From: Dethiosulfatibacter sp.
Lineage (GTDB): Bacteria > Bacillota > Clostridia > Tissierellales > Dethiosulfatibacteraceae
Length of the DNA stretch: 6,930 bases
Reading direction: 5' to 3'
NCBI GenBank assembly: GCA_030591825.1
Contig: JAUVAG010000057.1
Span: 1 to 6,930 of the forward strand
Both the position numbers and the translations under genes were made by a program. Below the pieces are notes generated by a model. That model searched no databases. It worked only from the letters and a program-made list of their open reading frames with translations, and was not told the DNA's origin. Below, piece by piece: positions 1 to 6,837 of the stretch. The first letter of the stretch is position 1, and every line of letters starts with the position of its first letter.

Positions 1-378
1 ATACTGACAGGATACCTGCCAAAGGATGAATTTGACAAAATGCTAAAGAATGCCTGCCTCTTTGTAAATATATCATCATTTGAAGGCTTTGGAATGGCTG
101 CTGTTGAAGCCATATATTCAGAAGTGCCATGCCTTTTGGCTGACAACTCGGCTGTGAAGGAAGTGACCCATGGAAGGTGCTCCTACTATAGACCGGCAGA
201 AGACGAGAAAAGACTTGCCGAAAATCTACTAAAGGCATTGAATATGGAAAGTGATTCTGAATATCTGAAGGAAAGCAGTAGAATCATTGAAGAAGAATAC
301 GACTTCAGAAAAATATCATCCCAATACCTTGAACTCTTTAATGAACTTGTCAAGAGTCCCAATAAAACTGTGATATAA
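1..378 (+). CDS. Glycosyltransferase, GT4-type (GT-B fold), C-terminal part only
   Basis: The reading frame is open from the first base of the window, so the gene starts upstream and only 125 C-terminal residues are visible. The ATG at 40 is internal. The segment matches the nucleotide-sugar-binding half of a GT-B glycosyltransferase: a GYLP element like that preceding the last Rossmann strands, then LFVNISSFEGFGMAAVEA with the EX7E pair (Glu codons at 82 and 106). This is followed by a VPCLLAD strand, an AVKEVTHG loop and a YRPAED element typical of GT4 enzymes. Such enzymes transfer a sugar from an activated nucleotide donor to a lipid-linked or protein acceptor on the cytoplasmic face. Donor and acceptor cannot be told from this fragment. 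It lies 33 bp upstream of the flippase gene, without a visible terminator, which supports one operon and a role in building the exported glycan. Confidence 0.85.
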   Translation: MLTGYLPKDEFDKMLKNACLFVNISSFEGFGMAAVEAIYSEVPCLLADNSAVKEVTHGRCSYYRPAEDEKRLAENLLKALNMESDSEYLKESSRIIEEEYDFRKISSQYLELFNELVKSPNKTVI

Positions 379-411
379 TAAATAGCGATAAATATCAAAA
401 GGACATTAACT

Positions 412-1959
412 ATGAAAAAAAACACAATGATAAAGGCAACCATAGGGATACTCATAATAACCTCCATAAGCAAGCTCACAGGCTTCTTCAGGGAGGTTAT
501 GATAGCATACCGATTCGGCTCGGACTTCACAACTGATGCATACTTCGTATCAAACAGCATCTATGCTGTGATCTTCGGACTTGCTGGAGCGGGACTTAGT
601 GCTGCCATAATTCCCATCCTTTCAAGAATAAGAAATGAAAAGAAAACTACGGAAGGTGAATATATAAACAATATGGCAGTACTCTTCACCCTGGTTTCCT
701 TTATAGTAATAAGCATTGCATATATTTTTGCCAAGCCTCTTGTAAAGATATTTGCAGTAGGCTTTACAGGAGAAGAGCTATCTATCACCACCAGATATCT
801 TAGAATAGGACTTCCTATTATTTATTGTAATTTCATGTATTCCATTTTTGAAGCTTTCAACCATTCAAGGAACAGATTCTTTCTAGTGGCAAGCGGCGGA
901 ATGCTGGTCAATGCAGTCGTAGTATCATATCTTGCCATATTCTATGACAGGTTTGGCATGGAAGGACTAATAGTCAGCAATATACTGGCATATGGACTGA
1001 GAGCACTTTTAATATACCTACCATTGTCAAAAGATACAGGTAAAAAATTATCTCTTAAAATAAAGGACGAATATCTGAAGGCAACCTATAGTATAATGTT
1101 TCCATTAATGATATCAGCAATAATTATGCAGATTAACCTTATTGTTGACAGAACTCTTGCATCCACCCTTGTGGAGGGAAGCATCTCTGCACTGCGCTAT
1201 GCGGCACAGACCAGGTATGCCATAAACGGACTTTTTATTACAGCAATGGTAACTGTCATTTATCCATCATTTTCCGAATGGATAGTGAAGGACGATAAAG
1301 AGAAGCTAAAGAAAATGTTCACCTACTCAATGAACATGATAACAATACTGGTGATACCATTAACTGCAGGATTGACTACCCTAAATCATGAAATAGTAGA
1401 CGTAATCTATTCAAGGGGAGCCTTTAATGCTGAAGCGGTATATATGACATCCTCGGCACTGTTCTACTATTCACTGGGAATAGCGGCAACAGGTATGGGA
1501 CTGTTTATCAACAAGGTATACTATGCATATCAGGATTCAAAGACAACCATGAAAATTGGAATGGCAGCAGTGGTACTAAATATAATACTGAATCTTATCC
1601 TTGTGAGATATATGGCACACAACGGACTGGCTCTTGCCACCAGCATAGTTGCAACCCTCAGTGTTATTGTGAAGATTTATCTGCTAAAGAATAAAAATCT
1701 TGAAATTGAATATAAAAATATACTGTCAATAATGGTGAAATCCATAATTGCATCGGTACCTATGGCTCTAGTGGTTAAATCAATGTCTTCATTATTATAT
1801 ATAACATCAGGAACAAGTATAATAAAGGTCATAAAACTTATTTCAACAGTTGGAGCAGGAGCAATTGTGTACTTCGTACTCATATACTTCCTGTATTTAA
1901 GAAACACAAACATGATGAAGACATTGCAGGAAAAAATTAGAAAAAGGATAAAGATATGA
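412..1959 (+). CDS. murJ: MurJ/MviN-type lipid-linked oligosaccharide flippase (MOP superfamily)
   Basis: This 515-residue, very hydrophobic protein has about 14 predicted membrane helices (roughly residues 8-26, 43-69, 87-108, 130-149, 156-178, 183-204, 226-247, 268-287, 307-328, 346-366, 380-400, 404-424, 437-460, 472-494), the number and length usual for MurJ. Family signatures are visible: GFFREVMIAYRFG then TDAY at 24-44, IVDRTLAS with Asp246-Arg247, the SISALRYA stretch at 257-264, and YSRGAF at 333-338. MurJ flips lipid II; close paralogues in polysaccharide loci can serve as Wzx-like exporters of other lipid-linked glycans. The location between a glycosyltransferase and a sugar aminotransferase makes the second role quite possible here, so the symbol denotes family rather than proven substrate. 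The start is supported by AAAAGGA at 397-403, 8 nt upstream. The stop overlaps the next start (ATGA), suggesting translational coupling. Confidence 0.85.
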   Translation: MKKNTMIKATIGILIITSISKLTGFFREVMIAYRFGSDFTTDAYFVSNSIYAVIFGLAGAGLSAAIIPILSRIRNEKKTTEGEYINNMAVLFTLVSFIVISIAYIFAKPLVKIFAVGFTGEELSITTRYLRIGLPIIYCNFMYSIFEAFNHSRNRFFLVASGGMLVNAVVVSYLAIFYDRFGMEGLIVSNILAYGLRALLIYLPLSKDTGKKLSLKIKDEYLKATYSIMFPLMISAIIMQINLIVDRTLASTLVEGSISALRYAAQTRYAINGLFITAMVTVIYPSFSEWIVKDDKEKLKKMFTYSMNMITILVIPLTAGLTTLNHEIVDVIYSRGAFNAEAVYMTSSALFYYSLGIAATGMGLFINKVYYAYQDSKTTMKIGMAAVVLNIILNLILVRYMAHNGLALATSIVATLSVIVKIYLLKNKNLEIEYKNILSIMVKSIIASVPMALVVKSMSSLLYITSGTSIIKVIKLISTVGAGAIVYFVLIYFLYLRNTNMMKTLQEKIRKRIKI

Positions 1960-3089
1960 TGATACCATTCAATAAGCCCCTTAGCCAGGGCAATGAAATC
2001 GAATATATGAAGAAAGCCATAGAGAATGGGAAGATAAGCGGAGACGGCGAATTTACCATGGAATGCAGCAGGATCATTGAAAAATTGTCCGGCACCAAAA
2101 AGGCACTTCTCACCACATCCTGCACCCATGCCCTTGAAATGGCAGCACTTCTTTTGGACATAGAAGAAGGGGACGAAATAATAGCTCCCTCCTTTACCTT
2201 CGTGTCGACGGTGAATGCCTTTGTACTTAGAGGGGCAAAAATAGTATTCGTGGACATAAGACCAGATACCATGAATATGGACGAGAACCTAATAGAGGAA
2301 GCTATAACTAAAAGGACCAAAGCCATTGTGCCTGTCCATTACGGAGGTGTAGCCTGCGAGATGGATATTATAATGGATCTTGCAGCAAAATACGGAATAG
2401 GTGTAGTGGAGGATGCCGCCCAGGGAATCATGGCGACATACAAGGGGAAACAACTTGGATCCATAGGCCACTTCGGAGCATATAGTTTTCATGACACCAA
2501 AAACTATACCATGGGAGAAGGAGGAGCTCTCCTTGTAAATGATAAAAACTATATTAAAAGAGCTGAGATAATCAGGGATAAGGGAACCAATAGAAAAGAC
2601 TTTCTCAATGGAATGGTTGACAAGTATACATGGGTTGACATGGGAAGCTCATATCTTCCAAGTGAACTGAATGCAGCCTACCTTCTGCCACAGCTACTGG
2701 TGGCGGAAAGGATAAACAATGACCGTCTCAATACATGGAACAGATATTACAAAGGACTTGATGACCTTCAGACAAGAGGACTCATTGAACTGCCTTTTGT
2801 ACCGGTACATTGCAGTCATAACGCTCACCTCTTCTATATCAAATGCAAGGACATTGACAAGAGGACTAGACTCATCAGCTGTCTAAAAAAGAAAACCATA
2901 GCTTCTGCATTCCACTATATACCTTTGCACACATCTCCTGCAGGATGTAAATACGGACGGTTCCACGGCAAGGACAACCATACCACAATGGAAAGCGAAA
3001 AACTCCTGAGGCTGCCAATGTACTACGGAATGACTGAAGAAAACTGCCTACAAGTTATTTCAAGTGTTAGGGAATTTTACGGAAAATAG
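1956..3089 (+). CDS. wecE: dTDP-4-amino-4,6-dideoxygalactose transaminase, WecE/RffA type (DegT/DnrJ/EryC1 family)
   Basis: A PLP-dependent sugar-nucleotide aminotransferase of 377 residues, within one residue of E. coli WecE (376), with strong similarity along its whole length as recalled. WecE transfers an amino group from glutamate to C4 of dTDP-4-keto-6-deoxy-D-glucose, giving dTDP-Fuc4N. Visible signatures are LLTTSCTHALEMAALLLDI (51-69), PSFTFVSTVNAFVLRGAKIVF (78-98), HYGGVACEMD (128-137), VVEDAAQG with the cofactor Asp153, SFHDTKNYT with the Schiff-base Lys182, DKGTNR, FHYIPLHTSPAG and ESEKLLRLP. There are two consecutive ATG codons (1956, 1959). AAGGA at 1944-1948 sits 7 nt before the first, while E. 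coli WecE's MIPFN start aligns with the second, so the true start may be 1959. The first ATG overlaps the flippase stop by 4 nt, implying coupled translation. No rmlA or rmlB is in the window to supply the dTDP substrate. Confidence 0.9.
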   Translation: MMIPFNKPLSQGNEIEYMKKAIENGKISGDGEFTMECSRIIEKLSGTKKALLTTSCTHALEMAALLLDIEEGDEIIAPSFTFVSTVNAFVLRGAKIVFVDIRPDTMNMDENLIEEAITKRTKAIVPVHYGGVACEMDIIMDLAAKYGIGVVEDAAQGIMATYKGKQLGSIGHFGAYSFHDTKNYTMGEGGALLVNDKNYIKRAEIIRDKGTNRKDFLNGMVDKYTWVDMGSSYLPSELNAAYLLPQLLVAERINNDRLNTWNRYYKGLDDLQTRGLIELPFVPVHCSHNAHLFYIKCKDIDKRTRLISCLKKKTIASAFHYIPLHTSPAGCKYGRFHGKDNHTTMESEKLLRLPMYYGMTEENCLQVISSVREFYGK

Positions 3090-3113
3090 AACTGGAAAGC
3101 CATATTTGATAGT

Positions 3114-3142
3114 TTGACATGTTGAAAGGAATGCTATAGAAT
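3114..3142 (+). promoter_or_regulatory. Predicted sigma-70/SigA-type promoter for the AlbA_2 gene
   Basis: A perfect -35 box TTGACA (3114-3119) is separated by 17 nt from a -10 box TAGAAT (3137-3142, 5 of 6 consensus). An overlapping TGCTATAGA offers an alternative extended -10 with a 15-nt spacer. The predicted start is near 3149-3150, exactly where the tandem repeats begin. It implies that the downstream gene is transcribed independently of the upstream glycan operon. Prediction from sequence only. Confidence 0.6.
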
Positions 3143-3149
3143 TAAGTTA

Positions 3150-3199
3150 ATGCCGGAAGATGCCGGAGAATGCCGAGGCACGCCGGAAGTTGTTGGAGA
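3150..3199 (+). repeat. Array of five 10-bp direct repeats at the predicted transcription start
   Basis: Consecutive 10-nt units have the consensus ATGCCGGAAG: unit 1 (3150-3159) exact, unit 2 (3160-3169) 8 of 10, unit 3 (3170-3179) diverged after ATGCCG, unit 4 (3180-3189) 9 of 10, and unit 5 (3190-3199) decayed, with C-to-T changes. The palindromic core CCGG recurs at 3153, 3163 and 3183, about one helical turn apart, so the cores would lie on the same DNA face. The array fills the predicted 5' untranslated region between the promoter and the ribosome binding site. It could be an operator, an RNA element, or the product of repeat expansion; function is unknown. Confidence 0.7.
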
Positions 3200-3203
3200 T
3201 ATT

Positions 3204-3211
3204 AAGAGGAG
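3204..3211 (+). promoter_or_regulatory. Ribosome binding site that decides the AlbA_2 gene start
   Basis: AAGAGGAG lies 5 nt before the ATG at 3217, a strong Shine-Dalgarno match. The longer in-frame start at 3160 has only a GGAAG directly abutting it, lies about 10 nt from the predicted transcription start, and would translate the tandem repeats. This favours 3217. Confidence 0.65.
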
Positions 3212-3216
3212 TAGAC

Positions 3217-4581
3217 ATGGGTATTGTTAAAGAAATAAATGGTGGCGAAAGCAAGGTTCTTGAGTTCAAAGAAAAGTTTCCAAATAACGAATCAATAGCT
3301 AAAACTGTTGTTGCGTTTTCCAATACCAGCGGAGGTAAGATCGTATTTGGTGTAAATGACAGTTGTGAAATTATAGGGATCAATGAAGAAACAGATGTTT
3401 TCGAATTGCAGGACAAGATAGCTTCTATAATTTACGATTACTGTTATTCAAACATAATTCCTGAGATATATACGAAATCAATAAATGACAAGATTGTACT
3501 TGTGGTGGAGATTTTCAGAGGGAATCTGTTGCCTTACTATTTGAAAAAATACGGTAGGAATAAAGGTGTATATATTCGCATAGGAGCAACCAATCGACAA
3601 GCCGGTCTAGATAACATAGTAGATCTGGAAAGACAGAGAGGCAATTCCAGTTTCGACCAGGAGAGCAATTACGAAGTTGATTTTGATTCAATTGACCTGA
3701 CATCTCTTAAAGAAAAGTTTGAACAACATGGGAAAAGCATGGATATGAATGTCATGAAGAATTTGAAGCTCGTCAGAGAAGAGAATGGAGTAATCTATCC
3801 TACAAATGGGTTGCTTGTAATTTTGGGTATGTATGAACATTGCAGAATTAAATGCAGCAGGTTCAAAGGGACCACCATGGAAGTTTTCATTGACAGAAAG
3901 GAATATGAGGGAGATGTTTTTACTCAGCTCTATGATGCGGAGAATTTCATCAAGAATCATATTTCATTGAGAAGTGAAATAGAAGGGTTGCAGAGAAAGG
4001 ACTTTTATGAAATCCCCATTGAAGCGATCAGGGAGAGTCTGGTCAATGCAGTGGTTCACAGGGACTATGTGAACAGAGGTAGGGATATAAAGGTTGGAGT
4101 ATATGATGACATCCTTAATATAGTATCTCCTGGTGGATTCCCCAATACAATAACCCAGGATGATATCATTGAAGGTCGGTCAGAAATTCGAAACAAGACA
4201 ATAGCAAGGGTATTAAAAGAATTGAACTATATAGAACAGTGGGGTACGGGCATAAAGCGAATCAGGTCCTCATGCAAGGCGGCTGGATTAAAGGAGCCTG
4301 AAATCCAGGAAAAGGGTGACTTTGTTAATGTCAATCTTTTTAGGAAAGACTTCTATCATGATGAAAATTTGAACAAGAAATCTGAGTACACAGTGCAGGA
4401 AAAAGAGATTATTGATTACCTTAAACGAAGTGATGGAAGGATTACGACAAATGAAGTAACCAAAATCCTTAAGGTCAAGGAACGAAGAGCGAGGTATATT
4501 TTGAATGAGATGGTAGGCAACGATATGTTGGAAAAGGTGGGCAGGTCATCCAACACTTATTATTGTGAGAAAAACTTTTAA
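3217..4581 (+). CDS. AlbA_2 (Schlafen-like) / HATPase_c_4 / winged-helix protein, putative DNA-binding regulator (COG2865-like)
   Basis: The protein has 454 residues from the chosen start; an in-frame ATG at 3160 would add 19 residues encoded by the repeats. The N-terminal AlbA_2 domain (old name AAA_4) shows ESKVLEFKEKF (11-21) and AFSNTSGGKIVFGV then an IIGI strand (33-55). A GHKL-type ATPase-like domain follows, with IPIEAIRESLVNAVVHRDY (266-284; N-box Glu273 and Asn277), SPGGFP (304-309) and QWGTGIKRI with Gly343-Thr-Gly345. A winged-helix-like C-terminus (about 393-450) ends the protein. Relatives are often mislabelled as RecG-like helicases, but no helicase motor is present. Some proteins with this architecture are thought to be transcriptional regulators and some Schlafen-like AlbA_2 proteins are linked to phage defence; neither role is proven here. 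Leucine TTG codons (12 of 29, against about 4 of 59 in the dehydratase gene) and CGN arginine codons (7 of 28, against about 2 of 29) differ from its neighbours, suggesting separate origin. Confidence 0.85.
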   Translation: MGIVKEINGGESKVLEFKEKFPNNESIAKTVVAFSNTSGGKIVFGVNDSCEIIGINEETDVFELQDKIASIIYDYCYSNIIPEIYTKSINDKIVLVVEIFRGNLLPYYLKKYGRNKGVYIRIGATNRQAGLDNIVDLERQRGNSSFDQESNYEVDFDSIDLTSLKEKFEQHGKSMDMNVMKNLKLVREENGVIYPTNGLLVILGMYEHCRIKCSRFKGTTMEVFIDRKEYEGDVFTQLYDAENFIKNHISLRSEIEGLQRKDFYEIPIEAIRESLVNAVVHRDYVNRGRDIKVGVYDDILNIVSPGGFPNTITQDDIIEGRSEIRNKTIARVLKELNYIEQWGTGIKRIRSSCKAAGLKEPEIQEKGDFVNVNLFRKDFYHDENLNKKSEYTVQEKEIIDYLKRSDGRITTNEVTKILKVKERRARYILNEMVGNDMLEKVGRSSNTYYCEKNF

Positions 4582-4609
4582 ATAAATCAAATATAAACAG
4601 GAATAATTC

Positions 4610-4638
4610 TTTACAATTGATTTTTCAGGGTATATAAT
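4610..4638 (+). promoter_or_regulatory. Predicted SigA-type promoter for the nucleotide-sugar dehydratase gene
   Basis: TTTACA (4610-4615, 5 of 6 consensus) is separated by 17 nt from a perfect TATAAT (4633-4638). The predicted transcription start is near 4645, giving a leader of about 175 nt before the ATG at 4820. It implies that the dehydratase can be expressed without read-through from the AlbA_2 gene. Confidence 0.6.
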
Positions 4639-4644
4639 GCAATG

Positions 4645-4819
4645 GAATATATTATTAATGGGTTAAACACAAGCAATTAAAAGGGTAACAGGGGAAAAAT
4701 TACATTCAGGTTCATTCCATGACAAAATCAACTTAACTAATGGACTACACACAGTATACTCTCTGGTGTTTATTTTGTAATGCGGAAATAAATGAATCGC
4801 AACTCAAAGGGGATTTAAA
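4645..4819 (+). other. Long non-coding leader upstream of the dehydratase gene
   Basis: This is the predicted 5' untranslated region. No riboswitch class is recognised and no convincing peptide is encoded. Two modest stem-loops can be drawn: ACACAG (4749-4754) with CTGGTGT (4763-4769, one bulged G), followed by the T-rich TTATTTTGT, and TTTATTT (4769-4775) with AAATAAA (4786-4792). The first resembles a weak attenuator, but its stem is short and the T-tract broken. The leader ends with AAAGGGGA (4806-4813), a Shine-Dalgarno site 6 nt before the ATG. Regulation here is only a suggestion. Confidence 0.3.
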
Positions 4820-6721
4820 ATGAAAAGAAAAATAAGAACTTCATCGCTCATAGCAGCAGATATAGTCCTTTTAACAATATCAATAATAGCTTCCTTTATG
4901 CTAAGGTTCGACGGACAGGTTCCAGCGGACTTTTTGGTCGTACTTAGAAAGCTGATAATCAGCATAATACTCATAAAGCTTGTAGTATTATATCTTTTCA
5001 AGCTCTACAACAGCCTCTGGGAATATGCATCAATAGAAGAACTCATGGAGGTAGTAGCTGGAGTCATTACTGCAAACATAGCCTTCATCGCTTATATGTT
5101 CTTCGTACAGGCTGCATTGCCTAGAAGCATATACATACTTACGGCAGTATTTGACATGATGCTCCTTGGCGGACTCAGAATGAGTTACAGGGTATTCAGA
5201 AGATACAGAACCTTCGGCAATGTTTTCAGCAACGTAAAGAGAAAGCAGATAATGGTCATAGGAGGCGGAGATGCCGGCATAATGACTGTTAAGGAGCTTA
5301 AAAACAGGAACTTCCAGGAGGGAGAGCCTGTAGTAATAATAGACGATGATCCAATGAAAAAAGGAAAGAATATTAACGGAATACCTGTAGAGGGAAACAG
5401 ACACGACATAACATCAATAGCAATAAACAAAAATATAGATGAAATAATCATAGCAATGCCTTCGGCAGCGAAGAATGAAATAAAGCGCATAATAGAAGAA
5501 TGCAAAAAGACTGATTGCAAGCTTAAAATACTTCCAGGAGTATATGAACTCATAGATGGAAATCTGAACATCTCAAAACTAAGAGAAGTACAGATAGAAG
5601 ACCTTCTTGGAAGAGAAGAGATACACCTTGATACCGATAATATAAACAACTTCATAAAAAACAAGGTTGTAATGGTAACTGGAGGAGCAGGATCAATAGG
5701 CTCCGAACTTGCAAGACAGATAGCCAAGTACAGTCCGAAGAAGCTTATACTTCTAGACATCAATGAAAACGGACTCTATGATATTCAGCAGGAACTTAAG
5801 TGGACTCACAACATGGAAGAAACAACCTTTGATTTTGAAGCGAAGGTAGGATCCATAAGGGATGCCGACAGGCTTAACCACCTTTTCAATAAATACAGAC
5901 CTGAAGTTGTCTTCCATGCTGCAGCACACAAGCATGTACCACTTATGGAGGACAGTCCCCACGAGGCTATAAAGAACAATATTTTCGGAACACTTAACCT
6001 AGTAAGGACTGCAGACAAATATAATGTAGAAAAATTCGTTCAGATATCCACTGACAAGGCTGTTAACCCCACCAATGTAATGGGAGCCACGAAGAGGATA
6101 TGTGAAATAATCATAAGAACATTCAATACAAAGAGCAAAACTGAATTCGTTGCAGTGCGTTTTGGAAATGTACTTGGAAGCAATGGAAGTGTAATACCTC
6201 TTTTCAAGAAACAGATAGAGGAAGGCGGACCAGTAATGGTTACACATCCTGAGATAATCAGATTCTTTATGACAATCCCTGAAGCATCCCAGCTGGTACT
6301 ACAGGCTGGAGCAATGGCTGAAGGGGGAGAAATTTTTGTTCTTGATATGGGAGAGCCTGTAAAGATACTTACACTTGCAGAGGATCTCATTAAGCTTTCG
6401 GGATTTGTACCCTATGAGGACATGGACATAAAGATCACTGGTCTTAGACCTGGAGAAAAGCTCTACGAAGAGCTTCTTCTAAACGACGAGGGAATAAAGC
6501 AGACAACACACAAGAAGATATATATAGGAAAGGCATACTTCACGGACATGGGACATTTGATGAATCACTTGGACAACCTAAGAGACAATATAGACACCAA
6601 AAACGGCAAAAATCTTAGAACAATACTTCAAACTCTGGTACCGGAATACAAGCCGGAAAACCAAGGAGAAGCAGGTAAAATAGTGGAATTTAAGAACAGT
6701 ATTAAGAACATCGCAAAATAG
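4820..6721 (+). CDS. Membrane nucleotide-sugar 4,6-dehydratase (CapD/FlaA1/PglF/WbpM family)
   Basis: This 633-residue protein has the architecture of the large membrane-bound UDP-GlcNAc 4,6-dehydratases, which make UDP-2-acetamido-2,6-dideoxy-hexos-4-ulose for bacillosamine, QuiNAc, FucNAc and similar sugars. Four N-terminal membrane helices lie near residues 10-29, 44-61, 76-97 and 102-121. A first Rossmann domain follows with VIGGGDAG (146-153), then an extended SDR domain with the NAD-binding TGGAGSIG (287-294), FHAAAHKHVPLME (365-377), STDKAVNPTNVMGATKR (410-426), RFGNVLGS (447-454) and LRPGEKLYEELL (542-553). The usual catalytic Tyr is Met421, with Thr411, Asp412, Lys413 and Lys425 at the spacing seen in PglF; this is normal for the large subfamily. 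The start is supported by AAAGGGGA at 4806-4813. It has its own predicted promoter, separate from the upstream glycan genes. Substrate stereochemistry and nucleotide (UDP assumed) cannot be read from sequence. Confidence 0.93.
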   Translation: MKRKIRTSSLIAADIVLLTISIIASFMLRFDGQVPADFLVVLRKLIISIILIKLVVLYLFKLYNSLWEYASIEELMEVVAGVITANIAFIAYMFFVQAALPRSIYILTAVFDMMLLGGLRMSYRVFRRYRTFGNVFSNVKRKQIMVIGGGDAGIMTVKELKNRNFQEGEPVVIIDDDPMKKGKNINGIPVEGNRHDITSIAINKNIDEIIIAMPSAAKNEIKRIIEECKKTDCKLKILPGVYELIDGNLNISKLREVQIEDLLGREEIHLDTDNINNFIKNKVVMVTGGAGSIGSELARQIAKYSPKKLILLDINENGLYDIQQELKWTHNMEETTFDFEAKVGSIRDADRLNHLFNKYRPEVVFHAAAHKHVPLMEDSPHEAIKNNIFGTLNLVRTADKYNVEKFVQISTDKAVNPTNVMGATKRICEIIIRTFNTKSKTEFVAVRFGNVLGSNGSVIPLFKKQIEEGGPVMVTHPEIIRFFMTIPEASQLVLQAGAMAEGGEIFVLDMGEPVKILTLAEDLIKLSGFVPYEDMDIKITGLRPGEKLYEELLLNDEGIKQTTHKKIYIGKAYFTDMGHLMNHLDNLRDNIDTKNGKNLRTILQTLVPEYKPENQGEAGKIVEFKNSIKNIAK

Positions 6722-6733
6722 TAATTTTGCGAT
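6710..6733. repeat. Perfect 10-bp inverted repeat overlapping the dehydratase stop codon
   Basis: ATCGCAAAAT (6710-6719) is followed by the 4-nt loop AGTA and the exact reverse complement (6724-6733). The TAG stop (6719-6721) lies at the end of the left arm and in the loop. The RNA could form a tight hairpin, but it is followed by AAAGGG rather than a U-tract, so it is not a standard intrinsic terminator. It could limit 3' degradation, act as a weak terminator on either strand, or be a protein-binding site. Confidence 0.55.
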
Positions 6734-6837
6734 AAAGGGTTATTTCACGGGTAAATAAATCACAACAAAACTAATGCTATTCTATGGTTTTCATAACTAG
6801 TATAGTCATTGTTAATATTTATTACAGGGGGCAATAT

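Noticed and set aside
3150..3199. The tandem repeats as a CRISPR array
   Set aside because: Units are 10 bp and contiguous with no spacers, and no cas gene is present.
3217..4581. RecG-type DNA helicase
   Set aside because: The protein lacks Walker A/B and helicase motifs; the similarity is to the AlbA_2 and GHKL-like domains of proteins mislabelled as RecG-like.
4584..4625. AAATCAA / TTGATTT pair followed by Ts as a terminator for the AlbA_2 gene
   Set aside because: The stem is only 7 AT-rich pairs with a 26-nt loop, and it overlaps the predicted -35 and spacer of the next promoter; too weak to call.
4642..4720. Long-range ATGGAAT / ATTCCAT pairing in the dehydratase leader as an RNA switch
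   Set aside because: The left arm lies across the predicted transcription start, so it would be partly missing from the RNA, and the 65-nt loop makes a 7-bp stem unlikely.
4792..4818. Eight-codon frame ending just before the dehydratase start, as a leader peptide
   Set aside because: It has no ribosome binding site of its own and contains the Shine-Dalgarno of the next gene; no regulatory codon run.
5185..5763. A 192-codon open frame on the - strand within the dehydratase gene
   Set aside because: It is antisense to a clearly conserved coding region and encodes a low-complexity Ser/Phe/Ile-rich product with no recognisable domain; a shadow frame.
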